Positions 17,902-28,294 of a stretch of 34,835 bases of DNA are shown here, in pieces. This stretch comes from Trichodesmium erythraeum GBRTRLIN201. GTDB taxonomy: Bacteria; Cyanobacteriota; Cyanobacteriia; Cyanobacteriales; Microcoleaceae. Under the pieces are notes generated by a model. The model made no database searches and had not been told where the DNA came from. It saw nothing but the letters and a program-made list of their open reading frames with translations. Positions within the stretch are counted from its first letter, which is position 1. Each line of letters opens with the position of its first letter. The stretch covers positions 1-34,835 of the forward strand of contig JAGGDU010000055.1 in assembly GCA_018457135.1 (NCBI GenBank). Direction: 5' to 3'. The position numbers were made by a program, and so were the translations under genes.

Positions 17902-18912
17902 TTAGGAAACTGCTGCTACTACCTTTTCATCTAAAGTTGTAGCAGTCAAGCTTTCATAAGTTGCACGCATTTTCAGACCAACTAAAACTTGGAATAGCCC
18001 ACTACCATTATTAGAACCTGGATAGTCTTGATGTTTCATCATTGCATGAGTCATTTCACCATAGTATTTAGTAGAAGTATTGCTGAGATGTCCTTCAACG
18101 TAGATCATCTCTTCGAGGTTATCAAAGTTACCATCTACTTCTAATATAGAAACTTCATTGCCATCATAGGAGTCTGGCCCATAGAACATCTTAATTCCAG
18201 GATAAGAGCAAGTAAGTTTTCGTCCACAAGGAATCCAGTTAATAGTAGATCCTTCATCAAACAGATAAACTGGATCGAAATTTTTGACTCCTTCACGTTG
18301 AATCAAGCGTACCCGTAGAACCTTATGTTCCTGGTCATTAGGAATCAGCTTAGTGGGCAAAACTTGAATGACCACATCTGCATGAACTTTTTGTGGATCA
18401 ATATAGGATTCAAAGTCGGGACGACGGGCATTAATAGAAGCTAGAACATCTTCGTAACGGTGGCCTCTTTCTGCTAGATCGCGCTTGATTTTCCAAGCAA
18501 TTTTAACTTCATCACCAATATCTAGATAGACACTAAAATCAATGAGCTCTCGTACACGCTCATCATAGAGAGGATGAAGGCCCTCAATTACTATAATATG
18601 ATTAGGATGAATTTTTTCTGGTGGGTCAATCATGCCAGTTTCGTGGTTATAAATTGGCTTATCGATGGACTCAAGATTTTTAAGAGCTTTAATTTGCTCG
18701 TACATGAGGTCAAAATTATTAGCTCTTGGATCCAGGGCAGTAATTCCTGTTTCCTTACGTTGCTTACGGTCTAGACTATGATAATCGTCCAGGCAGATAA
18801 CTGTAACGAATTCTGGTCCAAATACATCTGTAATTCGGCGCAAAAAAGTAGATTTTCCGCATCCAGAATCTCCGGCAACTCCAATTAAGACTACTTTATC
18901 TGGTTTTTTCAC
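17902..18912 (-). CDS. prk: Phosphoribulokinase (Calvin cycle)
   Basis: A 336-residue class II phosphoribulokinase, which phosphorylates ribulose 5-phosphate to ribulose 1,5-bisphosphate. P-loop GVAGDSGCGKST at residues 11-22. Cys18 and Cys40 (VICLDDYHSLDR) are the thioredoxin-controlled pair. The C-terminal pair lies in IPCGRKLTCSYPG, the loop used in the GAPDH/CP12/PRK dark complex. INARRPDFESYIDPQK and VIEGLHPLYDERV are family hallmarks. Length is normal. The gene is isolated between two copies of the same decayed IS630 element. Intact, so presumably expressed from its own promoter. Confidence 0.98.
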   Translation of the reverse strand: MKKPDKVVLIGVAGDSGCGKSTFLRRITDVFGPEFVTVICLDDYHSLDRKQRKETGITALDPRANNFDLMYEQIKALKNLESIDKPIYNHETGMIDPPEKIHPNHIIVIEGLHPLYDERVRELIDFSVYLDIGDEVKIAWKIKRDLAERGHRYEDVLASINARRPDFESYIDPQKVHADVVIQVLPTKLIPNDQEHKVLRVRLIQREGVKNFDPVYLFDEGSTINWIPCGRKLTCSYPGIKMFYGPDSYDGNEVSILEVDGNFDNLEEMIYVEGHLSNTSTKYYGEMTHAMMKHQDYPGSNNGSGLFQVLVGLKMRATYESLTATTLDEKVVAAVS

Positions 18913-19808
18913 AATAATTTCCCTTTAAGACAAAACAAAGTTTACTGACATATTCAATGGTTTCTTTCTGGATGAGTCTAGGCTTATTAGTTAGTCCAGG
19001 ACAAATTCCTCAGTATTTCTGGAGCCGATATAAAGTATTGTTACCTTTAAGCAAAACTATATTTATAGTTTGAAAATCAATTTCAGCCACTTTTTCAACT
19101 AGATCTCCATGATGAGAGAATTAAGACTTCCTAGGGAAGTAAGCTTTATTAATAGATAAGTCCAATAAATTTGCTCTACATCAAACGACTTCAGTCAAGA
19201 GGGTGACTTTGCTACAGGGTAAAATTCTGAAACAATCTCCTATCTTTGGAGTCTTGGACAGACCTTGAAGCTATTCACTCTAAGTTTTTATTACTAACTT
19301 TTGTAAAACATCATATCAGAATAGATAGGATCTTCCCTACAAGGATCAAAGAAAATAAAAGCTTTATCTAAAATATATTCTGTAGAAATATGAATGGCAG
19401 TCAGAAGGTGTTTTTTTTTTGTCTTATGTCAAAGAGGCCAAATAATCCTTAATTTTTGACGAAAAAATCAATTAAAGATACATAAGAATATAGATATTAG
19501 TTATGAGTTTTCAGATTACTATTGAGCCTTTTAAATCATAATTGGGAAATTCAGTACTTTTTAGATGAAGTTGGGGTCTTGATAACTGATTATTTGCAAC
19601 ACATTAGTGACAAAGTCTACATTGACTTTTGATCAACTGTTAAGTTAGAAAAACCATGAGAAATGATGACTACTCTGGGCTTTATATGTTATGTAAAGTC
19701 GTTATATTTGATTTTATTACTTCAAGAATAAATCAATGGCGAGTAGCTCTGGAAGTTAGACAAAAGAATTTTTTTTTGCCAAGAGTCAAAAATACCAGCA
19801 AAAGATAC
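18913..19808. other. prk upstream region, no gene
   Basis: Nearly 900 bases of AT-rich sequence between prk and IS630 copy 2. Presumably it contains the prk promoter, but I cannot assign boxes with confidence. No coding relic is recognisable. Confidence 0.5.
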
Positions 19809-20761
19809 TTATAGTTGTTTTAATTAAGATTGAGACAAAAATTGAGTAGAATAATTTTCAGTCAACTAGAAACTATTTTTCACTATTCCTTACAGTTTAG
19901 ACTTCAGACAAAAAGTCATAAATTTTGTAGAAAATCGTGGTATGCTTACCGAAGCATCTCATGTATTTGGGATAAGAATAGCTTCGATATATAGATGGTT
20001 ATATCGCCCAAAATTGTCAGCGACTAAGGTAAAAAGTCGTCAAATAAAATTAGATTGACAAGAATTATAAAAAGATGTAAAACTAAATCCATAGTTTAAA
20101 TTAGCGGACAGAGATAAAATTTTTGGAGTTAATCCTACAGCTATATTTTATGCTTATAAAAGCATAAAATATCCTTGAAAAAAAATAAATTCATTATATA
20201 AAAATAAATATATAAGAAAGAATAAAATATTATTAGAAACTACGAAATTTTATCAAAAAAAATTGTAAGCAAAAGCCTTGTATTTATTGGAAATTCAGGG
20301 CTTGAAGATTATCAAGACTGTATTTATGCATGGTCAAAAAAAGGGAAAAAATTTTATGGATAGCAATATATAAAACGAGGTAAAAGAGAAAATATAGTAG
20401 CGGTGAGAAGAAAAAATGAAAAAGATTTAATAGCACCAATTATATTTAAACTAACCCTAAATACCGTGGTATTTGAAAAATGGTTAGAGCAACATTTATT
20501 ACTATCATTAAAAATTCCTAGTGTACTAATTATGGATAATTCACCAATTTATAGAAAAAAGGTTATTAAAGAATTAGTATAAGCAGGGAGTCATAAATGA
20601 CTATTTTTGCCAAAATACTCTCCTGAATTAAATGACATAGAACATGATTTTAGTGCATTAAAAAGTGCTAGAATGTATTCACCCATCAATACATCTATTG
20701 ATTAAATTATTCGTAATTATTGTGCCAAATAGTGTCTCATTCTTATTTAAAAGAACTATAA
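19809..20761 (+). mobile_element. Decayed IS630-family element, copy 2 (both ends present)
   Basis: Terminal inverted repeats: the left 28 bases (19809-19836, beginning TTATAGTTGTTTTAATTAAG) match the complement of the right 28 bases (20734-20761, ending AAAGAACTATAA) with a few mismatches. The length of 953 bp is normal for the family. Inside, the transposase is broken by many stops: ASIYRWLYRPKLSATKVKSR, LIMDNSPIYRKKVIKE, then LPKYSPELNDIEHDFSALKS, the conserved C-terminal end. It runs in the same direction as copy 1. Its right end is 363 bases before petH. Confidence 0.8.
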
Positions 20762-22342
<1,581 letters not shown>

Positions 22343-23190
22343 TATCCAAGTGCTCAGGAGTATAATATAATACTTTTGCATTCATAAAAAAACTAAAAAA
22401 TGAGTGAAGGAAGTCAGCCTGGGTAGATGATTACCTGTTTTAATCACGGTACATTGTACCGATAGAGATAGAAACGGGTATCGTAATTATGATAACGGCT
22501 ATCGTAACATTATCTAGAAAGATTTGCCGACTACACCCATCACTTTAATGGGTGATGTCATACAGACCCAAGGTGGATAGCTTTAAGGAGGTTAAATAAT
22601 AATTATTTGTGATCACAACAACAAATTCTGCTAGCATAATGGTTGGTTTAAGTTACTAGAAGATGGGGACAACTTCATCAACTGAAAACATACAGAGAAA
22701 GCTTAAATGTCAGCGGTATGTTAGCTAACCATAAACTACCCCAGCCAATAGGCTGGGTACAGATAAAGATTTTATGAATTTAGGCCACAGTTTAAATATC
22801 AAACTCAATAGTACGGTTCTAATTTAGTAGTAGTTGACAAGTCTTTTCTGTAATCAAAAACTTGCTCTAAGTCTGATTATTTATAAAGATATACTATTAA
22901 TTCTGAGAATCTTTAAGGGCAAAAAATGTGGTATATTTGTTGAGTCTGATCAATCTAAATGCAAGTATAAAGATTTAGAATACGGTCATCTTGACCGTTA
23001 ATACCTTTGAAGGTTTTACTGCTGTACTGACTGATAGAAGCAGTAAGTAAACATTAAAATGTCACTAATTTTGATGTTTTATATCAGTTTCATGAGCCAG
23101 ATAAAAATTTCCTAGATATTTTTTGTATTTAGGCTAGTGATAAATATCTCAAATTAAATTAATCTAGAATCATAATTTAGGAGAAAAAAA
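22343..23190. other. Intergenic region with several small hairpins
   Basis: About 850 bases without a gene. Hairpins: CGGTAC-ATT-GTACCG (22448-22462), CACCCAT/ATGGGTG (22534-22554) and CCCAGCC-AATA-GGCTGGG (22740-22757). A Shine-Dalgarno-like AAGGAGG near 22585 is followed by no open frame. The density of structure from 22440 to 22760 would fit a decayed element or a small RNA, but I recognise neither. Confidence 0.4.
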
Positions 23191-23715
23191 ATGAAATTTG
23201 GCAATCTTGCTAAAATTGCTGCTGGTGTTGCTGGTGTTGCTGCTACGGGTTATGGTGTTAAAAAAGCTGTAGACTATTTTAAGAATCGTGATCCAGAAGA
23301 ATCTGATCCTGATGCAACTGAAGACGCAGAAGTAGAACTAGAGGAAGATGATATTGCTTTTGCTAATGTGGAAACTGAGTCGGTACAGCCTTTCCTCGAC
23401 GCCTGTTTTGGTGCTGAAGGTCGTTATGTTCCTACTCGTCCACCCAAAATGTTTGAATATAAAGAACAACACTATATGGTAATTTGGGCTTACGATAATG
23501 AGAAAGAAAAAAATCAATTGATGGCTTTCCAATATGCTGAGGATGGTCGGCACATGGTTGCTAGCGTAGGATATACTGCTGATGCTACTGACTATAATGT
23601 TAATTTGGATGGGACAAATTTAGCTGTGGAAATTAGTGGTAATGGGGAACAAATTACATCAGGGCAAGGTGAAACTGATGGTACAGAGGAAGTTGATTTA
23701 GTCCCGGTTGGGTAA
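23191..23715 (+). CDS. Acidic hypothetical protein
   Basis: A 174-residue protein I do not recognise. Residues 1-30 are Gly/Ala/Val-rich (LAKIAAGVAGVAATGYGVKK), possibly a membrane-associated helix rather than a secretion signal, since no cleavage site is evident. Residues 33-56 are almost entirely acidic. The rest (about 60-155) looks like a compact beta-rich domain (YVPTRPPKMFEYKEQHYMVI, AYDNEKEKNQLMAFQYAEDG). An excellent AGGAG sits 6-7 bases before the ATG, and codon usage resembles the photosynthesis genes, so it is real and probably well expressed. It stands alone. Confidence 0.75.
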   Translation: MKFGNLAKIAAGVAGVAATGYGVKKAVDYFKNRDPEESDPDATEDAEVELEEDDIAFANVETESVQPFLDACFGAEGRYVPTRPPKMFEYKEQHYMVIWAYDNEKEKNQLMAFQYAEDGRHMVASVGYTADATDYNVNLDGTNLAVEISGNGEQITSGQGETDGTEEVDLVPVG

Positions 23716-23767
23716 CTTTATTGTCAAAAATTTAGTAGGTGGCAAACGGTTCCATTTCAATATTTAC

Positions 23768-23846
23768 AGGACTTACGCAAAATATAAAGTGATATACCAA
23801 ATGTAGATTAAATCTATACTAGATACTATGGTTTTGCGTAAGTCCT
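23768..23846. mobile_element. MITE-like element, AGGACTTACGC family, copy 1
   Basis: AGGACTTACGCAAAA (23768-23782) and TTTTGCGTAAGTCCT (23832-23846) are perfect 15-base inverted repeats around a 49-base AT-rich core. It begins 52 bases after the stop of the acidic protein gene. A second element with the same ends is at 28154-28243. Confidence 0.75.
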
Positions 23847-24884
23847 AGTTTAGTAACTGTATTTAAGGTTTACTCTCGTTTGTCTTTTTAGGGAGTAGGG
23901 ATAAATGGGAATTTATAGATAAGCTCCTCAGAAGAATTATGCCTAAATTTTGTTGCCCAAGTTTTGCCTAAAGTGCTGACTTATATGAGCTTTTTGGATA
24001 TATAAGCTAACATTTTTTAGACTTTCAAGGATAAAGCTTTTATATCTCAATGCTTTAAGAGTTAATCAGTTAGCTCTATTGATACGGCAAAAAAATCTGT
24101 TGATTTCAGAACATATTTTTTTGTCAATATATACTTTTTAGATGTTAATACCATAGGATTATTATTATACTCATATTTTTAACTATTAGACCTCTCCAAA
24201 AATAAACAATAAAATCAATTAGATTAAATCTGTTCTTTTCAGAGTTATATAATTCCTATGGTTATTATGGGCAAAATGTTGTTAGTACTAGTGTCTAATT
24301 GCATAAATTAATATACTTATTGAGCTCATAAAAAAGCCTGGAAGTCAAGGAATACCTAAAATTTATATTACTAATTTTGGCAAATAAACACTAGAATATA
24401 GGCTTAATTATGTTTCAATACTAAGTTATATTAATGTAACCGGATTTGATATTACTTATCCCTATTGTCTATTTCCTCTTTTCTGGAGTTCTCTATTTAA
24501 TAACAATTTATTTTGGTTCTACTAAATATTCAAACTCTTGCTACATCTTCTTGAGATTAGGTGGAGAAGTTGCATGTAACTTCTGTAAAAAATAAGGTTT
24601 GACGGAATAAGATATGTTCAAGCTTTACTTTTTTTTATTAAAAACATTGCTTTCACTTACTTATTATTTAATAACTTCTTTGGTAATTGGCATTATTTAA
24701 TTAATGTAAACTATCGTCAAAAGTTCCTAAAAATTAAGTTTTACATGATATAAAATTAAGTGCTATTAATTAGACATAATAAAAATGCTTTTCTAAAAAC
24801 AAAAATTTATTCTTATTCCCAGTTATCTAAAATTTTCCCACAGTGGATATTCAAACGGACATGATTATAATACTTCATTATGAT
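23847..24884. other. Long intergenic region, nothing recognised
   Basis: About 1 kb of AT-rich sequence with stops in all frames. I see no gene relic, RNA gene or clear repeat. Confidence 0.5.
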
Positions 24885-25589
24885 TTAGGTAAAGTAAGAA
24901 TTAAAACAATCTAGAAGATTAGCAAACTGATTGATGTCTGGCTGTGAAATAGTGTTTCTATTGAGCCAAAATGCTTCTATGCCTACATTAATTGCACCCT
25001 CATAGTCAGCAGTCAAACTATCTCCAATATGCAGAGCTTTCTCAATAGTAAAATTACATTTTTGTAAGGCAGCAGTAAAAATTTTCTGATCTGGTTTTGC
25101 TGCTCCTACTTCTGTAGAAATAGTAATATCAGAAAAAAAATCTGCTAATTTCAATGCTGCTAAGACTGGGTATAGTCGGGAATCAAAATTAGATAAAACT
25201 GCTAACTTGATTCCATTTTCATGCCATTTAGTTAAGGCTGGTTTGACATCAGGATAAACAAACCAAGGGGCACCAGTAGCAAAATAATCGTATAGTTGCC
25301 CAAAAAAGCTCCTAAAATTAGAAAACTGCTCGAATACTCCTACTTTTTTATAAGTTTCGGCAGCGACTTGACACCACCATTCAAATTCTAAGTCTAGTAT
25401 TTTTGCAGATTCTGCTCCAGGAAATGCCATCGGTGGCGCTGCTTTAAAACTATCAAAAAAAGCTTGATTAACGGCAGAGGGAGAAACGTCTACTCCCCAC
25501 TCAATAGCGAATTTTTGATAAACTTCGCCTACGGTATCGCGTACACCAAACAAGGTACCGACAGCATCAAACAAAATGATTTTAGTCAT
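24885..25589 (-). CDS. HAD-superfamily hydrolase (subfamily IA, REG-2-like)
   Basis: A 234-residue protein when started at the ATG at 25589; a TTG seven codons earlier also opens the frame but lies in a tandem repeat and has no ribosome-binding site. Motif I is LFDAVGTLFG with nucleophile Asp8. Motif II is LAVLSNFDSR, the Lys of motif III is in GAAKPDQKIF, and motif IV is HIGDSLTADYEGA. The second Asp of motif I, normally the acid/base of HAD phosphatases, is Val10, an arrangement nearer to haloacid dehalogenases. The substrate is unknown. It follows the ndbB-like gene by about 70 bases on the same strand and is probably cotranscribed. Confidence 0.85.
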   Translation of the reverse strand: MTKIILFDAVGTLFGVRDTVGEVYQKFAIEWGVDVSPSAVNQAFFDSFKAAPPMAFPGAESAKILDLEFEWWCQVAAETYKKVGVFEQFSNFRSFFGQLYDYFATGAPWFVYPDVKPALTKWHENGIKLAVLSNFDSRLYPVLAALKLADFFSDITISTEVGAAKPDQKIFTAALQKCNFTIEKALHIGDSLTADYEGAINVGIEAFWLNRNTISQPDINQFANLLDCFNSYFT

Positions 25590-25610
25590 GTTTTCAGAAG
25601 TAATAAGCAA

Positions 25611-25632
25611 GAAGTAAGAAGTAAGAAGTAAT
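25611..25632. repeat. Heptamer tandem repeat GAAGTAA x3
   Basis: Three direct copies of GAAGTAA fill the short gap between the ndbB-like gene and the HAD gene. This is a typical cyanobacterial short tandem repeat and may lengthen or shorten the intercistronic spacer. Confidence 0.7.
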
Positions 25633-25662
25633 AAGAAAAAACGAATGAGTTATCAGGAGACC

Positions 25663-26859
25663 TTATAGACCTGATAGTAAATCCTGAATAGGATTAATCA
25701 TCCAGTTGAAAGCAACTTTAATCTGATGCTCTAAGGTTGGCAATCTATATAGATAAACTAAACGCCTTGCCATATATGCTATTTGACCATCTAGTTTAAT
25801 GCCTAAACTGGTAAGGGTGGCATTATCAAGTCCCAATGCCATCATTTCACCTAATGCTTGATAACGGAATGGTAATAGAGGTCGTCCAGTTAAAGATGCC
25901 CAGATATTCCAGGCGACATAATCTGATTGTTGTATTGCTACTTGAGCAGTGGTAGGAACTTTTTGCCCATCTGCATCTTGGCAGTCTGCTAAATCTCCAA
26001 TAGCAAATATTTTCTGATTGTCTTGCACTTGTAGAGTTGCACTAGTAATAATTTGTTGACGTTCATTTTTTGTTAATGGTAATGACTCCACTACTGGAGC
26101 AACTTTTGTACCAACTGTCCATAAAACGATATCTACGGGGATAGTGTCAACTTGCTCTTGATATTTTAAGGAAATTTGAGTGGCTTCTATTGATTCTACT
26201 TCGGTTTCTAAGTCAATCCAAATATTTTTTTCTGACAATGCTTTAGTAGCACTTTCTCGGTTAAAGTCTGGGGATGTTCCCAATATCATGTTATTGCGTT
26301 CGACTAGTCTAATTCTACCTTTTTCTTGTAAACGGTCTGCTAATTTACAAGCTAGTTCTACTCCACTATAACCACCACCGATAACAGCAATTCTGATTTT
26401 CTCACGCTCAGATGCTTCTAAAACTCGTAATTTTTCTTGAAGACGGTAAGCATCGTTAACTGTCCGGAATGGAATAGCGTATTCGGCAGCACCAGGCACC
26501 ATTTCTATGGGTGTTTCGCCTCCCATGGCTAAAACGAGACGATGGTAACTGAATGCTTGACCATTTTCTAGTTCCACTTGTTGTTGGTTGAGGTCTATTC
26601 CGGAAACAACACCTTGACAAAAGTGAATATCAGTGTTTGCTAATAATTCTTCAAATGGTGGAGCAATTTCCCAGGTTTGCAGTTCCCCGGTGACTAGTTC
26701 GTATAATAGTGGGGCAAAAAGAAAGCGATCGCGTTTGTCTATCAAGATTATTTCAGGTTTTTTTGATGACTCCCAGGGAAACTGGATTAAGCGAAGGGCG
26801 GTATAAAGTCCGCCAAAACCACCACCGAGAATACAAATGCGTTGAGTTTTTTCAGTCAT
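25663..26859 (-). CDS. ndbB: Type II NAD(P)H dehydrogenase, NdbB-like
   Basis: A 398-residue single-subunit flavoprotein. FAD-binding GGGFGG lies at residues 12-17, the second nucleotide-binding loop VIGGGYSGVELACKLADRL near 158, and the FAD-closing motif FAIGDLADC near 287. DIVLWTVGTKVAPVV is typical of NDH-2 enzymes. It oxidises NAD(P)H and passes electrons to a quinone at the membrane without pumping protons. In Synechocystis, NdbB (Slr1743) is, as I recall, a demethylphylloquinone reductase of vitamin K1 synthesis, and this sequence looks closest to that type; NdbA/NdbC are alternatives. It is the first gene of a probable two-gene unit with the HAD hydrolase. Confidence 0.88.
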   Translation of the reverse strand: MTEKTQRICILGGGFGGLYTALRLIQFPWESSKKPEIILIDKRDRFLFAPLLYELVTGELQTWEIAPPFEELLANTDIHFCQGVVSGIDLNQQQVELENGQAFSYHRLVLAMGGETPIEMVPGAAEYAIPFRTVNDAYRLQEKLRVLEASEREKIRIAVIGGGYSGVELACKLADRLQEKGRIRLVERNNMILGTSPDFNRESATKALSEKNIWIDLETEVESIEATQISLKYQEQVDTIPVDIVLWTVGTKVAPVVESLPLTKNERQQIITSATLQVQDNQKIFAIGDLADCQDADGQKVPTTAQVAIQQSDYVAWNIWASLTGRPLLPFRYQALGEMMALGLDNATLTSLGIKLDGQIAYMARRLVYLYRLPTLEHQIKVAFNWMINPIQDLLSGL

Positions 26860-27289
26860 AGTTAGAGTAGGAAGTTAATTTTAAGTTACTTCTTTATAGG
26901 ATAGCAATATCGGGAGGAAGAAGGAAGGGAAAGGAAGCAAGAAGGAAATATAAATAATTGTACAGTGGTTTTTATGATTAGTAGAATATAGTAGGGACGT
27001 TACATGGAAGGTCTGTAGAAGTCCCTAATTTTGGTTTCCATTGTTAATATAATTATCAAAATGATCAAGTTCAAGGATAAAAGTTTTGATTTCAGCAATT
27101 TTTAATAATAAGGATACGAAGTCAATTGGGCAAATAATGCCATAATGTAGGGAATATTATTGATATTGGTAAGGCTAAGCATGGGTAATTTAGTATTAAA
27201 ATTATGGCTGATTTGAGAAGTTTATGAAGTTAAATAATGGAGAGATAAAACAGATTAGATTTTTTTCTAATATCCATCAGCAAATTTCC
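26860..27289. other. ndbB upstream region
   Basis: No gene. It contains a purine-rich stretch (about 26910-26945) and a decayed palindromic repeat (26992-27027). Confidence 0.45.
26992..27027. repeat. Palindromic repeat of the TGTAGGGA...TCCCTACA family, decayed copy
   Basis: TAGGGAC (26992-26998) and GTCCCTA (27021-27027) enclose CATGGAA, as in the copies at 29364-29393 and 32175-32204. Confidence 0.45.
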
Positions 27290-27775
27290 TTAATCTTCAT
27301 CTTCATCTGGGGGTCTAGTAATAATATCAAACAAAATTTTTGCTAAATCATTTTTCTCATCAATTTCTTGAACTTCTTCACTTATTGATTTAGCTTTTAC
27401 CAAGTCTCCCATCTTTGCTATAATTAATCCTGAAGCAGCATAAGCTGTAATAAATAGATTAATTTGTTGTTCATTTTTCCGGCTAGCTAATATACTTTTT
27501 ACCTCCTGCCAATCTGAGGGTAAATTTTCTCGTTTTTTGACTTCAGCCATTACTTTGTGTGCCAATTTAAGGGACATTTTCATGTTGTTTTTATAGAAAA
27601 AATAACGATAAGCACCTATCAAAATATCTAGATTTCCATCAGTCTTAGCTAAAGCTTGATTAATATAATTTTCTGATGTTTCTGTATCTTCCCAATTTTC
27701 GATAGCTAACATCAATAAACTTTTGATTTCTTCAGGCACATCATACCAGGAAAACTTATTTTGTTGAACTTGCAT
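27290..27775 (-). CDS. Hypothetical helical (TPR-like) protein
   Basis: A 161-residue, mostly helical protein of unknown family. The helix spacing (SLLMLAIENWEDTETSENYI, LDILIGAYRYFFYKNNMKMS, LFITAYAASGLIIAKMGDLV) resembles TPR-like repeats. The end is strongly acidic (PPDEDED). No signal peptide or membrane segment. No strong Shine-Dalgarno. It is isolated between repeat-rich spacers. Codon use and absence of stops indicate a real gene; I assign no function. Confidence 0.65.
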   Translation of the reverse strand: MQVQQNKFSWYDVPEEIKSLLMLAIENWEDTETSENYINQALAKTDGNLDILIGAYRYFFYKNNMKMSLKLAHKVMAEVKKRENLPSDWQEVKSILASRKNEQQINLFITAYAASGLIIAKMGDLVKAKSISEEVQEIDEKNDLAKILFDIITRPPDEDED

Positions 27776-27868
27776 TTGTTTCAGATAAATAAGATAAATA
27801 ATATAGATAATAATTACCTTAAACTAGAAAAAATTGAAAATCTGCTAATCTTAATAAGATTTTTATTT

Positions 27869-27902
27869 CTGTAGGTTGGGTTGAACTTAAAAAACCCTAC
27901 AG
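27869..27902. repeat. Short hairpin repeat (TGTAGGTTGGGTT type)
   Basis: CTGTAGG and CCTACAG enclose TTGGGTTGAAC and an A-run. It resembles a dispersed repeat of filamentous cyanobacteria that I recall by its GGTTGGGTTGAAC core. Confidence 0.45.
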
Positions 27903-27910
27903 ATAGATAG

Positions 27911-27951
27911 GAATAGGCAAATGCCTGAGGACATTTTTCTTTTGCCTATTC
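27911..27951. repeat. 11-bp perfect inverted repeat plus heptamer run
   Basis: GAATAGGCAAA (27911-27921) and TTTGCCTATTC (27941-27951), with TCTCTAT repeats immediately 3' (to about 27968). Confidence 0.6.
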
Positions 27952-28153
27952 TCTATTCTCTATTCTTTTCCCACCTAAATTCCTCACTCCAAAACAAAGG
28001 ATGTAATGCTATGGTTCAAATGAACAAAGTCATTTCATCAAGCATAATGCTCCAATACTTCCTTGGGCAGGAAATTATAACTAATTTTGCTTGAAGCTCA
28101 TTTGGGTTTTCTGTCTGCACTTCCAAGGTTTGCCTGTCCGAAACTTTTTGGCT

Positions 28154-28243
28154 CAGGACTTACGCAGCAACCCTATATATAGCGTAGTTTTCGGAATTAT
28201 TTCAGATATTACCCATACAATTAGTGTCTTGGCGTAAGTCCTG
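28154..28243. mobile_element. MITE-like element, AGGACTTACGC family, copy 2
   Basis: CAGGACTTACGC (28154-28165) and GCGTAAGTCCTG (28232-28243) are perfect inverted repeats bounding 90 bp. The internal sequence differs from copy 1, so only the ends are shared. It ends 51 bases before the hydrolase start. Confidence 0.7.
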
Positions 28244-28294
28244 TATACTGAAGATGTTTCCATATTAAGACTAACTCTAATATCTAAAATTAGT

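Larger units (their letters stand above)
27776..28294. other. Repeat-rich spacer
   Basis: This holds a TGTAGGTTGGGTT-type hairpin (27869-27902), an 11-bp hairpin (27911-27951) followed by a TCTCTAT heptamer run, and the second AGGACTTACGC element (28154-28243). A short ATG frame at 28011 is not convincing. Confidence 0.5.
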
